A DNA stretch of 26,949 bases from JAFKKF01 sp035651055 (GCA_035651055.1 DASRGK010000074.1:1-26949), one strand, 5' to 3'; positions 7,217 to 14,964 are shown, counted from the first letter of the stretch. The notes: generated from the letters alone by a model not told the origin. Numbers and translations: made by a program.

Positions 7217-7250
7217 CGAGCCCCCGCTCGGATAGAGCGTGCGCACGCTC
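7217..7250. repeat. Two adjacent palindromes in an intergenic region
   Basis: CGAGC-CCCC-GCTCG (7217-7230) is followed four bases later by a perfect 16-base palindrome GAGCGTGCGCACGCTC (7235-7250). They lie between the terminator and the small cysteine-rich gene. Both share the half GAGCG/CGCTC. They could be a dimer-binding operator or a second transcription barrier. The rest of 7156-7380 holds no further clear element apart from weak repeats. Confidence 0.55.
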
Positions 7251-7380
7251 CGCAACGTCAGGGTGGCTGCGGGCCTTCGGGAATTGTGCCTGATCTCTTA
7301 ACGAAAGATCGCAGCCCGCGCTGCCTGGATCCCGCGTGCCGTGCTACACAGCGCAATAGCTCGGAACGGCGGAGGTCCTA

Positions 7381-7683
7381 ATGGTGATCCGAACACTCGT
7401 CGCCGTCGTGCTCGTCTTCGCCGCTCCGGTCCTCGCCGATGCCGCAGGGGCGAAGAAGTACCCGAAAGCCGGCGTGAATTGCGGATTGAAGAACGCGAAT
7501 TGCAACAACAAGTGCAACGCCACGCCTGTCGACTACAACTCCGTCCGCTCGATCCAAGCGCGGAACGAGTGCCTGAACAACTGCACCAACGCGTATGACC
7601 TCTGCCTCGGAGCGCCGGCTCTGCAGGGCGGCACGAACGGCAATTTGACGACGGTGCCTGACGCGACCCTTATAGCGCCTTGA
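7381..7683 (+). CDS. Small secreted protein with mirror-symmetric six-cysteine pattern
   Basis: One hundred residues. Residues 1-19 are a signal peptide (hydrophobic VAVVLVFAAPVLA, likely cut near residue 19-22). The mature part has exactly six cysteines at 34, 41, 45, 64, 68 and 75, spaced C-x6-C-x3-C-x18-C-x3-C-x6-C, an exact mirror. Twin C-x3-C motifs are how helical hairpins (alpha-hairpinins, CHCH-type folds) lock two antiparallel helices; nested pairs 34-75, 41-68 and 45-64 would do so here. The tail after residue 77 is low in structure. A good ribosome binding site GGAGGT (7371-7376) fixes the start. I do not recognise the family. Its last 14 bases overlap the 3' end of the convergent pntB. 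Confidence 0.75.
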   Translation: MVIRTLVAVVLVFAAPVLADAAGAKKYPKAGVNCGLKNANCNNKCNATPVDYNSVRSIQARNECLNNCTNAYDLCLGAPALQGGTNGNLTTVPDATLIAP

Positions 7684-9064
7684 CGATCCCCTCGGTCACC
7701 TTCTTGGCGTCGCCGAAGAGCATCATCGTGTTGTCGCGGTAGAAGAGCGGGTTGTCGATGCCGGCGTAGCCCGACGCCAGCGACCGCTTGATGAACATCA
7801 CCGTGCCGGCCTTCCACACTTCCAAGACCGGCATGCCGTAGATCGGCGAAGTCTTGTCGTCCTTGGCCGACGGGTTGGTGACGTCGTTGGCGCCGATGAC
7901 AAAGGCGATGTCGGCCTGCGCGAATTCGGCGTTGATGTCCTCGAGCTCGAACACCTCGTCGTAGGGGACGTTGGCTTCGGCGAGAAGCACGTTCATGTGG
8001 CCGGGCATGCGGCCGGCGACCGGGTGGATGGCGTATTTGACCTCGACCCCGGCCGCCTTCAGCTTGTCGGCCATCTCACGGAGCGCATGCTGCGCCTGCG
8101 CCACCGCCATGCCGTAGCCCGGCACGATGATCACCTTCGACGCGTTCTTCATGACGAAGGCGGCGTCCTCGGCCGAGCCCTGCTTCACCGGCCGCTGTTC
8201 GGCCGCGCCGCCCGCCGCCGCCGTCTCGCCGCCGAAGCCGCCGAGGATCACCGAGATGAACGAGCGGTTCATCCCCTTGCACATGATGTAGGAGAGGATC
8301 GCGCCCGAGGAGCCGACCAGCGCCCCGGTGATGATGAGCGCGGTGTTGCCGAGCGTGAAGCCGATGCCTGCCGCCGCCCAGCCCGAATACGAATTGAGCA
8401 TCGAGATTACGACCGGCATGTCGGCGCCGCCGATCGGGATGATGATCAGCCCGCCGAGGACGAAGGCCGAGATCGCCACCAGCCAGAAGAGCGCGTGCGA
8501 CTCGGTGATGACGAAGGCGACGACGAGGATGAGGAGCAGGAGGCCGAGCCCGGCATTGATGTAGTGCCGGTAGGGCAGCAGGATCGGCGCCCCCGACATG
8601 CGCCCATCGAGCTTCAGGAACGCGATCACCGAGCCGGTGAAGGTGATCGCGCCGATGGCGACGCCGATCGACATCTCGACGAGGCTGGCGCCGTGGATCG
8701 CGCCTGGCTCGCCAATGCCGAACGCCGCCGGTGCATAGAGCGCGCCCGCCGCCACCAGCACCGCCGCCATGCCGACCAGCGAATGGAATGCCGCGACCAG
8801 CTGCGGCATCGCGGTCATCGCGATCTGGCGGGCGATGAAGGCGCCGATGCCGCCGCCGATGGCAAGGCCGAGGACGATGAGCCCGAGCCCGCCCCAGGTC
8901 GGCGCCGCCGCGATCAGCGTCGTGAGGATGGCGATCGCCATGCCGGCGATGCCGAGATAATTGCCGCGGCGCGAGCTTTCCGGGCTCGACAGGCCGCGCA
9001 GCGCCAGGATGAAGAGGACGCCGGCGACGAGATAGAGAAGCGCGGTGACGTTGGCGTTGAGCAT
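7670..9064 (-). CDS. pntB: NAD(P) transhydrogenase subunit beta
   Basis: PntB supplies the NADP(H)-binding domain III and about eight or nine membrane helices of the proton-translocating transhydrogenase, which drives NADH + NADP+ to NAD+ + NADPH with the proton gradient. The 464-residue length is standard. Membrane segments fill the first 270 residues. The soluble C-terminal domain carries the NADP-binding loop VPGYGMAVAQAQHALREM, then HPVAGRMPGHMNVLLAEANVPYDEV and the final VMFIKRSLASGYAGIDNPLFY, all family signatures. It starts four bases after the pntAB stop. No terminator follows: its stop overlaps the 3' end of the opposing gene at 7381-7683. Confidence 0.97.
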   Translation of the reverse strand: MLNANVTALLYLVAGVLFILALRGLSSPESSRRGNYLGIAGMAIAILTTLIAAAPTWGGLGLIVLGLAIGGGIGAFIARQIAMTAMPQLVAAFHSLVGMAAVLVAAGALYAPAAFGIGEPGAIHGASLVEMSIGVAIGAITFTGSVIAFLKLDGRMSGAPILLPYRHYINAGLGLLLLILVVAFVITESHALFWLVAISAFVLGGLIIIPIGGADMPVVISMLNSYSGWAAAGIGFTLGNTALIITGALVGSSGAILSYIMCKGMNRSFISVILGGFGGETAAAGGAAEQRPVKQGSAEDAAFVMKNASKVIIVPGYGMAVAQAQHALREMADKLKAAGVEVKYAIHPVAGRMPGHMNVLLAEANVPYDEVFELEDINAEFAQADIAFVIGANDVTNPSAKDDKTSPIYGMPVLEVWKAGTVMFIKRSLASGYAGIDNPLFYRDNTMMLFGDAKKVTEGIVKAL

Positions 9065-9068
9065 CGCC

Positions 9069-9545
9069 CTATTTCTCGCGCTTCTTGTACATGGCGAGCA
9101 TGCGCTGGGTGACCAGGAATCCGCCGAAAATGTTCACCGAGGCGAGGATCAACGCGATGAAGCCGAGCCAGCGCGCCCAGCCGGAACCGGCGCCGGCGAT
9201 CGTCTCGACGCCGCCGACGCCGATGGCAAGCAGCGCCCCGACCACGATGACGCTGGAGATCGCATTGGTGACCGACATCAGCGGCGTATGCAGCGCCGGG
9301 GTGACCGACCAGACGACGTAGTAGCCGACGAAGATGGCGAGGACGAAGATGGCGAGGCGAAAGACGAAGGGGTCGATCGCGCCGCCGGTTGCCGCGCTGG
9401 CGACCCCGCCGGCGGCGGTGGCCACCTGATCGGCATAGGATTGCGCCGCGACCGCCGCGTCGTGCGCCATCTGCGCGGCGTCCTTGGCCGCCTGCGCCGC
9501 AGCTTTAGCCGCGGCGAGCGCATCGGCGGGAGCCATTTCGGCCAT
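9069..9545 (-). CDS. pntAB: NAD(P) transhydrogenase subunit alpha, membrane part (PntAB)
   Basis: In alphaproteobacteria the PntA chain is split, and this 158-residue protein is its membrane part (domain IIa). Residues 55-158 carry the four helices: FVFRLAIFVLAIFVGYYVVWSV, the HTPLMSVTNAISSVIVVGALL helix typical of the family, a third helix and FGGFLVTQRMLAMYKK at the end. The first 54 residues are an unusually alanine-rich, probably helical extension (AAAKAAAQAAKDAAQ) not needed for the membrane domain. AAGGGAGG lies just before the ATG at 9545; an ATG three codons later is an alternative. It starts one base after the pntAA stop, so the two halves are coupled. Confidence 0.95.
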   Translation of the reverse strand: MAEMAPADALAAAKAAAQAAKDAAQMAHDAAVAAQSYADQVATAAGGVASAATGGAIDPFVFRLAIFVLAIFVGYYVVWSVTPALHTPLMSVTNAISSVIVVGALLAIGVGGVETIAGAGSGWARWLGFIALILASVNIFGGFLVTQRMLAMYKKREK

Positions 9546-9546
9546 T

Positions 9547-10686
9547 TCAGCCTCCCTTGCCGGCGAAGGCCGGGTGCACGACCGCGCCGTCGCGCGTCAG
9601 GTTCGTCGCCTTCACCAGTTCGTCGTTCCAGTCGACCTTGACCGCCTTCGCGGTCCTGTCGATGAGCGTCTCGACGAACGAATAGAGGTTGCGCGCATAG
9701 AGCGCCGAGGCGCTTGCCGCGATCCGGCCGGCGACGTTGCCGTAGCCGACGATCTTCACGCCGTTCGCCTCGACGATTTCGTTGATCCGGGCGCCCTCGA
9801 CATTGCCTCCCCGCTCGACCGCGAGGTCGACCAGCACCGAGCCCGGCCGCATCGAGGCGACCATGTCCCTGCTGACCAGCTTCGGCGCCGGCCGGCCGGG
9901 GATCAGCGCGGTGGTGATGACGATGTCCTGCTTCTTGATATGGTCGGCGACGAGCGCCGCCTGCTTGGCCTGATATTCGGCCGACATCGGCTTGGCGTAG
10001 CCGGCGGCGGTCTCGGCCTGCTTGAACTCATCGTCCTCGACGGCGACGAACTTCGCGCCGAGCGAGGCGACCTGCTCCTTCGCGGCCGGCCGCACGTCGG
10101 TGGCGGTGACCACGGCGCCGAGCCGGCGCGCCGTGGCGATTGCCTGCAGCCCGGCGACCCCGGCGCCCATGACGAAGACGCGGGCCGCCGGCACTGTGCC
10201 TGCCGCGGTCATCATCATCGGCAGCGCCCGGCCGTAGTTCTCCGCCGCGTCGATCACCGCCTGGTAGCCGGCAAGGTTCGCCTGGCTGGACAGGACGTCC
10301 ATCGACTGCGCGCGGGTGATGCGCGGCATCAGTTCCATGGCGAAGGCGGCCACCCGCGCGTCGGCAAGCGCCTTGATCGCCGGCTCGTTGCCGTAAGGAT
10401 CGAGCATTCCGATGACCAGCGCCCCGTCCGCAACCCCGGCGGTCTCGCCGGCCGCAGGCCGCCGGACGCGAAGAACGATGTCGGCGCCCTTGAGGACTTC
10501 GGCCGCGCCCGCCGCGATCGTCGCCCCCGCCGCGGCATACTCGCTGTCGGGAATCTTCGATCCCGCGCCGGCGCCCTTCTCGACGCTTACCTCGGCGCCG
10601 AGACCGATGAATTTCTTCACCGTCTCCGGCGTCGCCGCGACGCGCGGCTCAGCCTTGTCGGTCTCCGCCGGCACCGCGATCTTCAT
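9547..10686 (-). CDS. pntAA: NAD(P) transhydrogenase subunit alpha, NAD-binding part (PntAA)
   Basis: This 379-residue soluble protein is domain I of the transhydrogenase, which binds NAD(H). It begins MKIAVPAETDKAEPRVAATPETV, the usual start of the alanine dehydrogenase/PNT family, and has the Rossmann loop VFVMGAGVAGLQAI, followed by the acidic residue after TATDVRP that selects NAD. The mobile-loop region (SAEYQAKQAALVADHIKKQD) and the RPAPKLVSRDMVASMRPGSVLVDLA block are intact. It follows an aa3-oxidase subunit IV gene by 22 bases and precedes pntAB by one base, forming one operon that joins respiratory and NADPH functions. Confidence 0.97.
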   Translation of the reverse strand: MKIAVPAETDKAEPRVAATPETVKKFIGLGAEVSVEKGAGAGSKIPDSEYAAAGATIAAGAAEVLKGADIVLRVRRPAAGETAGVADGALVIGMLDPYGNEPAIKALADARVAAFAMELMPRITRAQSMDVLSSQANLAGYQAVIDAAENYGRALPMMMTAAGTVPAARVFVMGAGVAGLQAIATARRLGAVVTATDVRPAAKEQVASLGAKFVAVEDDEFKQAETAAGYAKPMSAEYQAKQAALVADHIKKQDIVITTALIPGRPAPKLVSRDMVASMRPGSVLVDLAVERGGNVEGARINEIVEANGVKIVGYGNVAGRIAASASALYARNLYSFVETLIDRTAKAVKVDWNDELVKATNLTRDGAVVHPAFAGKGG

Positions 10687-10708
10687 GGGAGTGTTCCGGC
10701 CGCCTGGG

Positions 10709-10876
10709 TCAGACGAGGTAGTACGTCATCAATATCAGCAGGATGACGATGCCGATGACGCTCCATTTGGCGAGCCTGAGGAAGGCCTCATACGTCTGCC
10801 GGTGGGCCGCAAAATCCTCGTCGGTGAAATGCCCGGCCGTCGAGACTTCGTGACCGTGAGCGCCGTGATCAGCCAT
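10709..10876 (-). CDS. aa3-type cytochrome c oxidase subunit IV
   Basis: A 55-residue gene. The protein starts MADHGAHGHEVSTAGHFTDED, continues with HRQTYEAFLRLAKWS, and ends in one membrane helix (VIGIVILLILMTYYLV). The pattern of a histidine-rich N-terminus, an H-x2-TYxxFxxLxKW segment and a single helix is that of the bacterial aa3 oxidase subunit IV family (PF07835), a small accessory subunit of the terminal oxidase in the inner membrane. It is the first gene of the pnt operon, 22 bases before pntAA, and has a TTGCCG/TATAAA promoter just upstream. No strong ribosome binding site is visible; the ATG at 10876 matches the family N-terminus. Confidence 0.88.
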   Translation of the reverse strand: MADHGAHGHEVSTAGHFTDEDFAAHRQTYEAFLRLAKWSVIGIVILLILMTYYLV

Positions 10877-10911
10877 GTCGGGACTCGTGCCTCAGAAGGA
10901 AAGCCGCGCGC

Positions 10912-10939
10912 TTTATAGCAAACATCATGCCCCCGGCAA
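10912..10939 (-). promoter_or_regulatory. Predicted sigma-70 promoter of the oxidase subunit IV-pnt operon
   Basis: On the minus strand TTGCCG (complement of 10934-10939), a 16-base spacer and TATAAA (complement of 10912-10917) lie about 35 bases before the start at 10876. The spacing equals that of the purE promoter. Confidence 0.6.
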
Positions 10940-10978
10940 TCGCCCTCCGCGCCGCAGGAACGGGCCGAACTGCAAAGA

Positions 10979-11419
10979 TCAGAATTCGCGGCCGATCAGC
11001 CGGTCGAGCGAGATTCGGCCACCGCCCGCAACCGCGATGTAGAGGAGGACAACCGCCCAGATTGCGGAGAATTCGATCCCGCCCTCCTCGACGTAGAGCG
11101 CGCCGAGGTGGACGAAGACCGCCGCCGTTCCGGTGGTGATCGCGGCCGCAAGCGCCGCCGGCCTGGTCAGCAGCCCAAGAACGATGCAAATGCCGCCGAA
11201 ACACTCGACGATTCCGACGGCATTGTTGAGGAGCACCGCCGGTTCGAGACCGATGTCGGAGAAGAAGGCGATCATGGCCTCGCGCGAGCCGGTGATGCCG
11301 AAGAGCTTCCAGAGGCCGTGCGGGACAAGAAAGCCGCCGGCGGTCACCCGCATCAGCGCGTAGGCCGGCTCGCGGAGCGCGGCATAGACGGGGACGAGAA
11401 AAGGCAGGATGGGGCGCAT
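10979..11419 (-). CDS. DoxX family membrane protein
   Basis: A 146-residue protein with four membrane segments and the DoxX signature: an R-x2-xGGxFLVPHGLWKLF first helix, GIVECFGGICIVLGLLTRPAALAAAI in the middle and a C-terminal helix ending GGGRISLDRLIGREF (the SLDRLI end is typical). DoxX-type proteins are small inner-membrane proteins loosely linked to quinone-dependent redox and thiol stress; their exact reaction is not settled. It is the last gene of a likely three-gene minus-strand operon, 29 bases after the ABC1-type kinase gene. Confidence 0.85.
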   Translation of the reverse strand: MRPILPFLVPVYAALREPAYALMRVTAGGFLVPHGLWKLFGITGSREAMIAFFSDIGLEPAVLLNNAVGIVECFGGICIVLGLLTRPAALAAAITTGTAAVFVHLGALYVEEGGIEFSAIWAVVLLYIAVAGGGRISLDRLIGREF

Positions 11420-11448
11420 GCCGTCTCAGAACAACCGGGCGGCCTCTT

Positions 11449-12843
11449 CTATTCGGGCTTCGGGATCATCTCCGCGAGGCCGGCCGCCTTCAACGCCTTC
11501 GCCTGGCGGGCCGCCAGCGCCTTCTCGTCGAAATTCGCCACCGCGGTGTCGAAAAGCCGGTGGAAGTTCAGTTCCGCCCGCAAATGCAGCATGACCGAGC
11601 CGAGGCCGATCGCCGCCCGGTCCATCAGCACGAATTCCCGGGGAATCCGGATCGGTCCATGCGGTTTCAGCGACTTCTTCACTTCCCAGACCTCGCGCCG
11701 GCCGTAGGCCTGCGGCGCGACGCCGTCGGCGATGGTGCGCACCCGGTCGTCGAGGAGCGGCGCGTATATGAAGCGCGCCCAGATGTTGAGCGAATCGATG
11801 GCGCCCCTCGTCAGGCCGCGGAAGCCCCAGCTCTCATAGGCATGCGCGATCCGCGCGTCGTCGCCTTGGCGGAGCCCGTGATAGAGCTCGACGACGCCGC
11901 GCACGAAGCGCGGCGGGAAGACGCGGATGCAGCCATAGTCGAGAAGGTTGAGCCCGCCCGGCCGCGCGGCGCCGCCCTTCCCGTCCGTTTCCTGAAACAC
12001 CGTGTAGTTGCCGAGATGCGGATCGCCGTGGATGACGCCGTACTGCGCGAACGGGAACCACCAAGCGCGGAACATCGCCGTGGCTATGCGGTTGCGGTCC
12101 TCGAGCGGCGTATCGAGTTGCGTGAGCAGCGGCTTGCCGGTGAGCCATCCCATGGTGAGCAGCCGGCGCGTCGTGAGGTCGAGCGAAATGTCGGGGACCT
12201 GGACCGCGGGTGAGTCGGCAAGCATGATCTTGTAGAGGCGGGCGTTCTTCGCCTCGTGCTGGTAGTCGAGCTCCTCGCGCAGCCGATCGGTCATCTCGCG
12301 CGTGATCTCGGATGTGTCGATCTCGGGGCTGAGCCGCCGCTGCACGGCGAGGATCAGCCCGAGCTGCGACAGGTCGGCCTCGACCGCCGACTGCATGTCG
12401 GGGTACTGGAGTTTCACGGCGAGGTCCCTGCCGTCGAGGCTGACGGCGCGGTGGACCTGCCCAAGCGAAGCGGCGGCGGCCGGCGTCGCGTCGAAGGAGC
12501 GGAAGCGCTTCTCCCAGCCGGGTCCGAGTTCGGCGAGCATGCGCCGGCGCACGAAGGCGGGGCCCATCGGCGGCGCCGCCGACTGAAGCTTCTGCAATTC
12601 TTCGGCGTATTCGGGCGGCAGGAGGTCGGGCACCGTCGCCATCATCTGGGCGATCTTCATCAGCGGCCCTTTCAGGCCGCCGAGCGCCGCCGCGAGATCC
12701 ACCGCATTCCGCTGGTCGCCGAGCGCGCGCCCGAAGAGCCGTGCGCCCGCCATGCGGGCCGCCACGCCGCCGACATTGGCGCCGACCCGCGCGTAGCGCG
12801 TGATCCGCCGTGTCAGCCGGTTGCGTTCGCGGTCTTCGGCCAT
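11449..12843 (-). CDS. ABC1/UbiB-like (AarF) atypical kinase
   Basis: This 464-residue protein belongs to the ABC1/UbiB/COQ8 atypical kinase-like family, linked to ubiquinone and lipid metabolism. It shows the alanine-rich loop that replaces the P-loop (PAAAASLGQVHRA, near residue 120), the lysine strand DLAVKLQYPDM, the acidic helix REELDYQHEAKNARLY, the catalytic-loop equivalent VIHGDPHLGNY and the metal-binding LLDYG. Two family motifs are altered: KxGQ reads KIAQ and DFG reads DYG. There is no C-terminal membrane anchor as in UbiB, so it is a soluble paralogue rather than UbiB itself. It lies between a small membrane peptide gene (10 bases upstream) and doxX (29 bases downstream). Confidence 0.88.
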   Translation of the reverse strand: MAEDRERNRLTRRITRYARVGANVGGVAARMAGARLFGRALGDQRNAVDLAAALGGLKGPLMKIAQMMATVPDLLPPEYAEELQKLQSAAPPMGPAFVRRRMLAELGPGWEKRFRSFDATPAAAASLGQVHRAVSLDGRDLAVKLQYPDMQSAVEADLSQLGLILAVQRRLSPEIDTSEITREMTDRLREELDYQHEAKNARLYKIMLADSPAVQVPDISLDLTTRRLLTMGWLTGKPLLTQLDTPLEDRNRIATAMFRAWWFPFAQYGVIHGDPHLGNYTVFQETDGKGGAARPGGLNLLDYGCIRVFPPRFVRGVVELYHGLRQGDDARIAHAYESWGFRGLTRGAIDSLNIWARFIYAPLLDDRVRTIADGVAPQAYGRREVWEVKKSLKPHGPIRIPREFVLMDRAAIGLGSVMLHLRAELNFHRLFDTAVANFDEKALAARQAKALKAAGLAEMIPKPE

Positions 12844-12853
12844 CGTCCCGGGA

Positions 12854-13036
12854 TCAGTACCGCCGCGGACCGATGCGACCGCCGGTGAAGAAGACGAGGC
12901 TGAAGAAAACGATAGCGACGGCGAGGATGATCAGGAGCGGGATCATCAGGATCGCCCCGAGGAGCGCGAAGAGCGTCTTCCAGAAGCCTACCTGCAGGAT
13001 GAGGAGGACGACGAGGATGAAGAGGATAAGCGGCAT
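12854..13036 (-). CDS. Small two-segment membrane protein of unknown function
   Basis: Sixty residues, almost all hydrophobic: a helix at about residues 3-27 (LILFILVVLLILQVGFW), a short turn with KTLFALLGA, a second helix at about 30-52, and a basic end GRIGPRRY that would face the cytoplasm. I do not recognise it. Its stop is ten bases before the ABC1-type kinase start on the same strand, which supports a real co-transcribed gene. The ribosome binding site is weak. The composition could also arise from the reverse of charged sequence, so it is less certain than its neighbours. Confidence 0.55.
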   Translation of the reverse strand: MPLILFILVVLLILQVGFWKTLFALLGAILMIPLLIILAVAIVFFSLVFFTGGRIGPRRY

Positions 13037-13071
13037 CGCGAATGGTCCCGGTCAGGATCGCCGATAGTGGC

Positions 13072-13101
13072 GGTCATTCCTGCAAATGACCATCCGGATG
13101 G
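13072..13101. repeat. Overlapping inverted repeats between the oligopeptidase and membrane-peptide genes
   Basis: GGTCATT (13072-13078) and AATGACC (13085-13091) form a perfect seven-base stem with a six-base loop, and the right arm runs into a perfect 12-base palindrome CCATCCGGATGG (13090-13101). The two stems share two bases and so are mutually exclusive. No U run follows on the minus strand, so it is not a standard terminator. Confidence 0.5.
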
Positions 13102-13116
13102 CGCGATGCAACCCGG

Positions 13117-14964
13117 CTACCCCTTCGCCGCCGCTCTTCCCTCGATCGCCTCCAGTTCACCGATGAGGTTCTCGATCACCTTCAGGCCCTTCTGCCAGAA
13201 GGACGGCTCGGAGGCGTCGAGGCCGAAGGGAGCGAGCAGTTCCTTGTGGTGCTTGGTGCCCCCTGCCCTCAGCATCGCGAAATACTTCGCCTGGAACCCG
13301 GCCGCCGCCTCCTCATAGACCGCGTAGAGCGAGTTCACCAGGCAATCGCCGAAGGCATAGGCATAGACGTAGAACGGCGAATGGATGAAGTGCGGGATGT
13401 AGGTCCAGAACGTCTCGTAGCCGGGTCCGAGCCTGACCGCCGGGCCGAGGCTTTCGCCTTGCACTTCCATCCACAATTCGCCGATCCGCTCGGCGGTCAG
13501 CTCGCCCTGTTTGCGCTCGATATGGAGCTTCCGCTCGAAGGTGTAGAACGCGATCTGGCGGACGACCGTGTTCAGCATGTCCTCGACCTTGGCGGCGAGC
13601 ATCGCCTTCCGCTCAGTCCCTTCCGCCTCGCCAAGCAGCGCCTTGAAGGTGAGCATCTCGCCGAACACGCTTGCGGTCTCGGCAAGCGTCAGCGGCGTCG
13701 GCGCCATCAGGGCGCCCTGTGGGGCCGCCAGCACCTGGTGGACGCCGTGCCCCAGCTCGTGGGCAAGCGTCATCACGTCCCGCACCTTGCCCTGGAAGTT
13801 GAGGAGCACATACGGGTGCGCGCTCGGCACCGTCGGATGTGCAAAGGCGCCCGGCGCCTTGCCCGGGCGGACCGGCGCATCGATCCACCGCTTGTCGAAG
13901 AACTGGCGCGCGATGTCTGCCATCTCCGGTGAAAAATAGCCGTAGGCGCCGAGCACCGTCGCCCGCGCTTCCTGGAACGATATCTGCCGCGTCGGCACGT
14001 CGGGCAGCGGCGCGTTGCGGTCCCAGTGGTTCAGGTAGTCGCGCCCGAACCACTTCGCCTTCAGCGCATAGTAGCGGTGGGATAGCCGCGGATAGGCGTC
14101 GCGGACGGCTGCGACCAGCGCCTCGACGACTTCAGGTTCGACCCGGTTCGACAGGTGGCGCGCGGCGGCGACATCCTTGAAGCCGCGCCAGCGGTCGGAA
14201 ATCTCCTTGTCCTTGGAGAGCGTGTTGGTGATCTGCGTGAAGAGGCGGAGATTGGCCTTGAAGGTCTTCGCCAGCGCTTCGGCGGCAGCGCGCCGCTTCT
14301 CCTCGTCGGGATCCTGGAGGAGGTTGAGCGTCGGCTCGATCGCGAGCTCCTCGTCGCCGACCTTGAAGCGGAGCGCGCTCATGGTCTCGTCGAAGAGCCG
14401 GTTCCAGGCGCTCCGCCCGGTCATCGCCTTCTCGTGGAAGAGCTGCTCGACCCGATCCTCGAGCTGGTAGGGCTTTTCCTTCCGCACCTCCTCCAGCCAC
14501 GGTGCATAATGCGCCAGCGCCGGATCGGTCAGCGCCTTTGCCAGGACCGCATCGTCGATGCGGTTGAGTTCAAGCGCGAAGAACAGGACATGCGTGCTGG
14601 CGTTGGTGAGCTTCTCCTCGACGTCCCCGTAGAACTTCGAGCGCACCGGGTCGCTGGTGTCGCCGGCATGGAGGAGTCCGGCATAGGAACCGAGCCGGCC
14701 GAGCAGTTCGTCCAGCTGCTCGAATTCCGCGATGACCGCGGCGAGGCGCTGGCCGCCGTCGGGCGCCCCGGCGATCTCCGCGAGCTTGCCCTTGTAGGCG
14801 GCCGCGAAAGCCTCGGCGTCCCGCTCCGCGCGCTGGAGGTCCGCCTTCAGCGCCGGCGAATCCATGCCCGGATAGAGGTCGTCGAGGTTCCATTCGGGCA
14901 GGTCGCCGGAAACGGCGGGCGGGGCGGCGGCAGGGGCAGCGGAGAACAGGCGGCTTCCGGTCAT
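13117..14964 (-). CDS. pepF: M3 family oligoendopeptidase (PepF-like)
   Basis: A 615-residue cytoplasmic zinc metallopeptidase of the M3B (oligoendopeptidase F) type, which cleaves short peptides. The zinc motif HELGH is at residues 402-406, with the third ligand in the TLAETASVFGEML helix about 26 residues later, the expected distance. The N-terminal PEWNLDDLYPGMDSPAL segment and LGSYAGLLHAGDTSD are typical, as is the C-terminal SPFYVYAYAFGDCLVNSLYA substrate-binding region. I start at ATG 14964 (MTGSRLFSAAP), preceded by GAGAGA; the frame stays open to 15063 but that part is arginine-rich and unlike the family. No signal peptide. It diverges from the response regulator at 15096. Confidence 0.94.
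   Translation of the reverse strand: MTGSRLFSAAPAAAPPAVSGDLPEWNLDDLYPGMDSPALKADLQRAERDAEAFAAAYKGKLAEIAGAPDGGQRLAAVIAEFEQLDELLGRLGSYAGLLHAGDTSDPVRSKFYGDVEEKLTNASTHVLFFALELNRIDDAVLAKALTDPALAHYAPWLEEVRKEKPYQLEDRVEQLFHEKAMTGRSAWNRLFDETMSALRFKVGDEELAIEPTLNLLQDPDEEKRRAAAEALAKTFKANLRLFTQITNTLSKDKEISDRWRGFKDVAAARHLSNRVEPEVVEALVAAVRDAYPRLSHRYYALKAKWFGRDYLNHWDRNAPLPDVPTRQISFQEARATVLGAYGYFSPEMADIARQFFDKRWIDAPVRPGKAPGAFAHPTVPSAHPYVLLNFQGKVRDVMTLAHELGHGVHQVLAAPQGALMAPTPLTLAETASVFGEMLTFKALLGEAEGTERKAMLAAKVEDMLNTVVRQIAFYTFERKLHIERKQGELTAERIGELWMEVQGESLGPAVRLGPGYETFWTYIPHFIHSPFYVYAYAFGDCLVNSLYAVYEEAAAGFQAKYFAMLRAGGTKHHKELLAPFGLDASEPSFWQKGLKVIENLIGELEAIEGRAAAKG

Noticed and set aside
7997..9112. Long open frame of 371 codons on the plus strand opposite pntB
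   Set aside because: Its product is a run of Arg/Asp/His-rich sequence with no fold-like pattern, exactly what the antisense of a GC-rich membrane protein gene gives. pntB is certain.
9484..10746. Open frame of 420 codons opposite pntAA
   Set aside because: Antisense shadow of pntAA with biased charged composition and no recognisable domain.
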